Made by a program: the position numbers and the translations under genes. Below are positions 63,451-64,000 of a stretch of DNA of 64,000 nucleotides, in pieces; position 1 is the stretch's first letter, and the number at the start of each line of letters is the position of its first letter. The notes under the pieces were generated by a model. It was not told the origin of the DNA, ran no database searches, and was given only the letters and a program-made list of their open reading frames with translations. Source of the stretch: Myxococcales bacterium (GTDB taxonomy: Bacteria; Myxococcota_A; Polyangia; Palsa-1104; JAEUJZ01); contig JAEUKA010000064.1 in assembly GCA_016794465.1 (NCBI GenBank), positions 16,079 to 80,078 of the forward strand. The letters run 5' to 3'.

Positions 63451-64000
63451 ATGATCGGCCAGACGCTTGACCGCTTCCGGGTGCTGTCCCAGCTGGGTGA
63501 GGGCGGCATGGGCGCGGTCTACGAGGCCATCGACGATCAGACCGGCAAGCGCGTCGCGATCAAGGTGCTCCACAAAGAGCACGCCTCGAACCAGCAGATC
63601 GCGCTCCGCTTCATCAACGAAGCCCGCGCCATCAACGTCGTGGACCATCCCGGCATCGTCCAGGTCGCCAACATCGGCCAGCTCCCCGATGGCACCGCCT
63701 ATATCGTGATGGAGCTTCTGACCGGTGAGACGCTGAGCGCACGGATGAAGCGGGCGCCGGGCGGTCGGATGCCGGTGCTCGACTGTCTGCGGCTCGGCAA
63801 GCAGATTGCCTCGGCGCTCGCCGCTGCCCACGCCAAGACGATCGTCCACCGCGACCTCAAGCCAGATAAGATCACGCCCGTCGAGAAATGGCTGTCCGAT
63901 TTCCTGATTCCGAGAGAGAAATGCGGGGAAGTAATTTCTGACGCTTCTCGGGATACCGTCCTTCCATCGTTCTCTTGCGAGCAAGCTCACACTTGCAATT
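63451..64000 (+). pseudogene. Interrupted Ser/Thr protein kinase
   Basis: ATG 63451 opens a typical Hanks kinase: GEGGMG (16-21), K38 in VAIK, NEARAINVV and HRDLKPDK at 133-140. The conserved Asn of the catalytic loop is Lys, and from that codon (63868-63870) all kinase similarity stops: no DFG, no activation segment and no C-lobe follow, although the frame stays open to the window end (TPVEKWLSDFLIPREK...). The match is otherwise strong enough that the gene must once have been complete. It is most likely broken by inserted DNA or an assembly junction at about 63870. Confidence 0.75.
63870..64000. other. Foreign-looking terminal sequence
   Basis: The last 131 bp have near 50% G+C, against well over 60% upstream, and break the kinase reading. 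A small palindrome CTTGC-GA-GCAAG lies near 63973-63984. The minus strand is open here but ends in the window, so no protein can be named. It could be the end of a mobile element, or the join of two contigs. Confidence 0.5.

Noticed and set aside
63304..63990. Minus-strand 228-residue frame at the window end
   Set aside because: Mostly antisense to the kinase N-lobe. The first 40 residues come from the foreign tail and match no family known to me.

Overview
The window looks like chromosomal DNA of a member of the Myxococcota (formerly deltaproteobacteria). No species can be named from the sequence alone. The signs are high G+C content, five Hanks-type Ser/Thr kinase genes, a PP2C phosphatase, two FHA-containing sigma-54 activators, an IgGFc-binding-type lipoprotein, a PEGA-domain protein, a DUF1552/DUF1592 pair and many secreted or lipid-anchored proteins. 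No rRNA, tRNA or CRISPR array was seen.

Layout. 1-3.6 kb: an unknown protein, a 2Fe-2S ferredoxin, an HU-like protein and an FHA-tailed Ser/Thr kinase, all on plus. 3.6-12.8 kb, minus: DUF1552 and DUF1592 proteins, an LtaS-like membrane phosphotransferase, a repeat-bearing small protein, a secreted thioredoxin-TPR protein and, just upstream of it, a secreted protein that resembles the animal secretory-pathway kinase FAM20C. 13-14.7 kb: an IgGFc-binding-type lipoprotein. 14.7-21.1 kb, minus: a tightly coupled run of an ATP/ADP-translocase-like carrier, two halves of a heterodimeric ABC exporter and a UbiB-type kinase. 21.2-21.45 kb: a tandem array whose units carry a palindrome. 21.5-29.4 kb: an MFS transporter, a ROK sugar kinase, trmB, a TIG-type lipoprotein, an FHA/degenerate-GGDEF/sigma-54 activator, a PP2C phosphatase and cinA. 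29.4-36.2 kb, minus: DUF3999, DUF2339 and rpiA. 36.4-38.8 kb: a lipoprotein-like protein with 14 propeller-type repeats.

38.8-42.8 kb is the clearest accessory region. About 3.95 kb of DNA lies between two perfect 118-bp direct repeats. It carries a DEAH helicase-HNH nuclease fusion, a remnant of a DUF1016 (YhcG) protein and an Rpn-like PD-(D/E)XK protein. The repeats copy the 3' ends of both flanking convergent genes, so neither gene is broken. 42.8-47.6 kb, minus: a VOC/PCP_red fusion, a zinc-ribbon methyltransferase and a kinase-TPR protein. 47.8-59.9 kb: a 1640-residue pseudokinase-kinase-HEAT protein, a PEGA protein, a glycosyltransferase-39-like membrane protein, a second FHA sigma-54 activator and an EtfD/HdrD-like membrane iron-sulfur oxidoreductase. 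59.9-64 kb: a membrane alkaline-phosphatase-superfamily protein, a 43-bp tandem array, an unknown protein and a kinase gene whose reading departs from the family inside the catalytic loop, where the DNA composition also changes.

Together the genes suggest a signalling-rich chromosome (kinases, phosphatase, FHA and sigma-54 regulators) with a large envelope and secretion component, into which one small defence-like cassette has been inserted.
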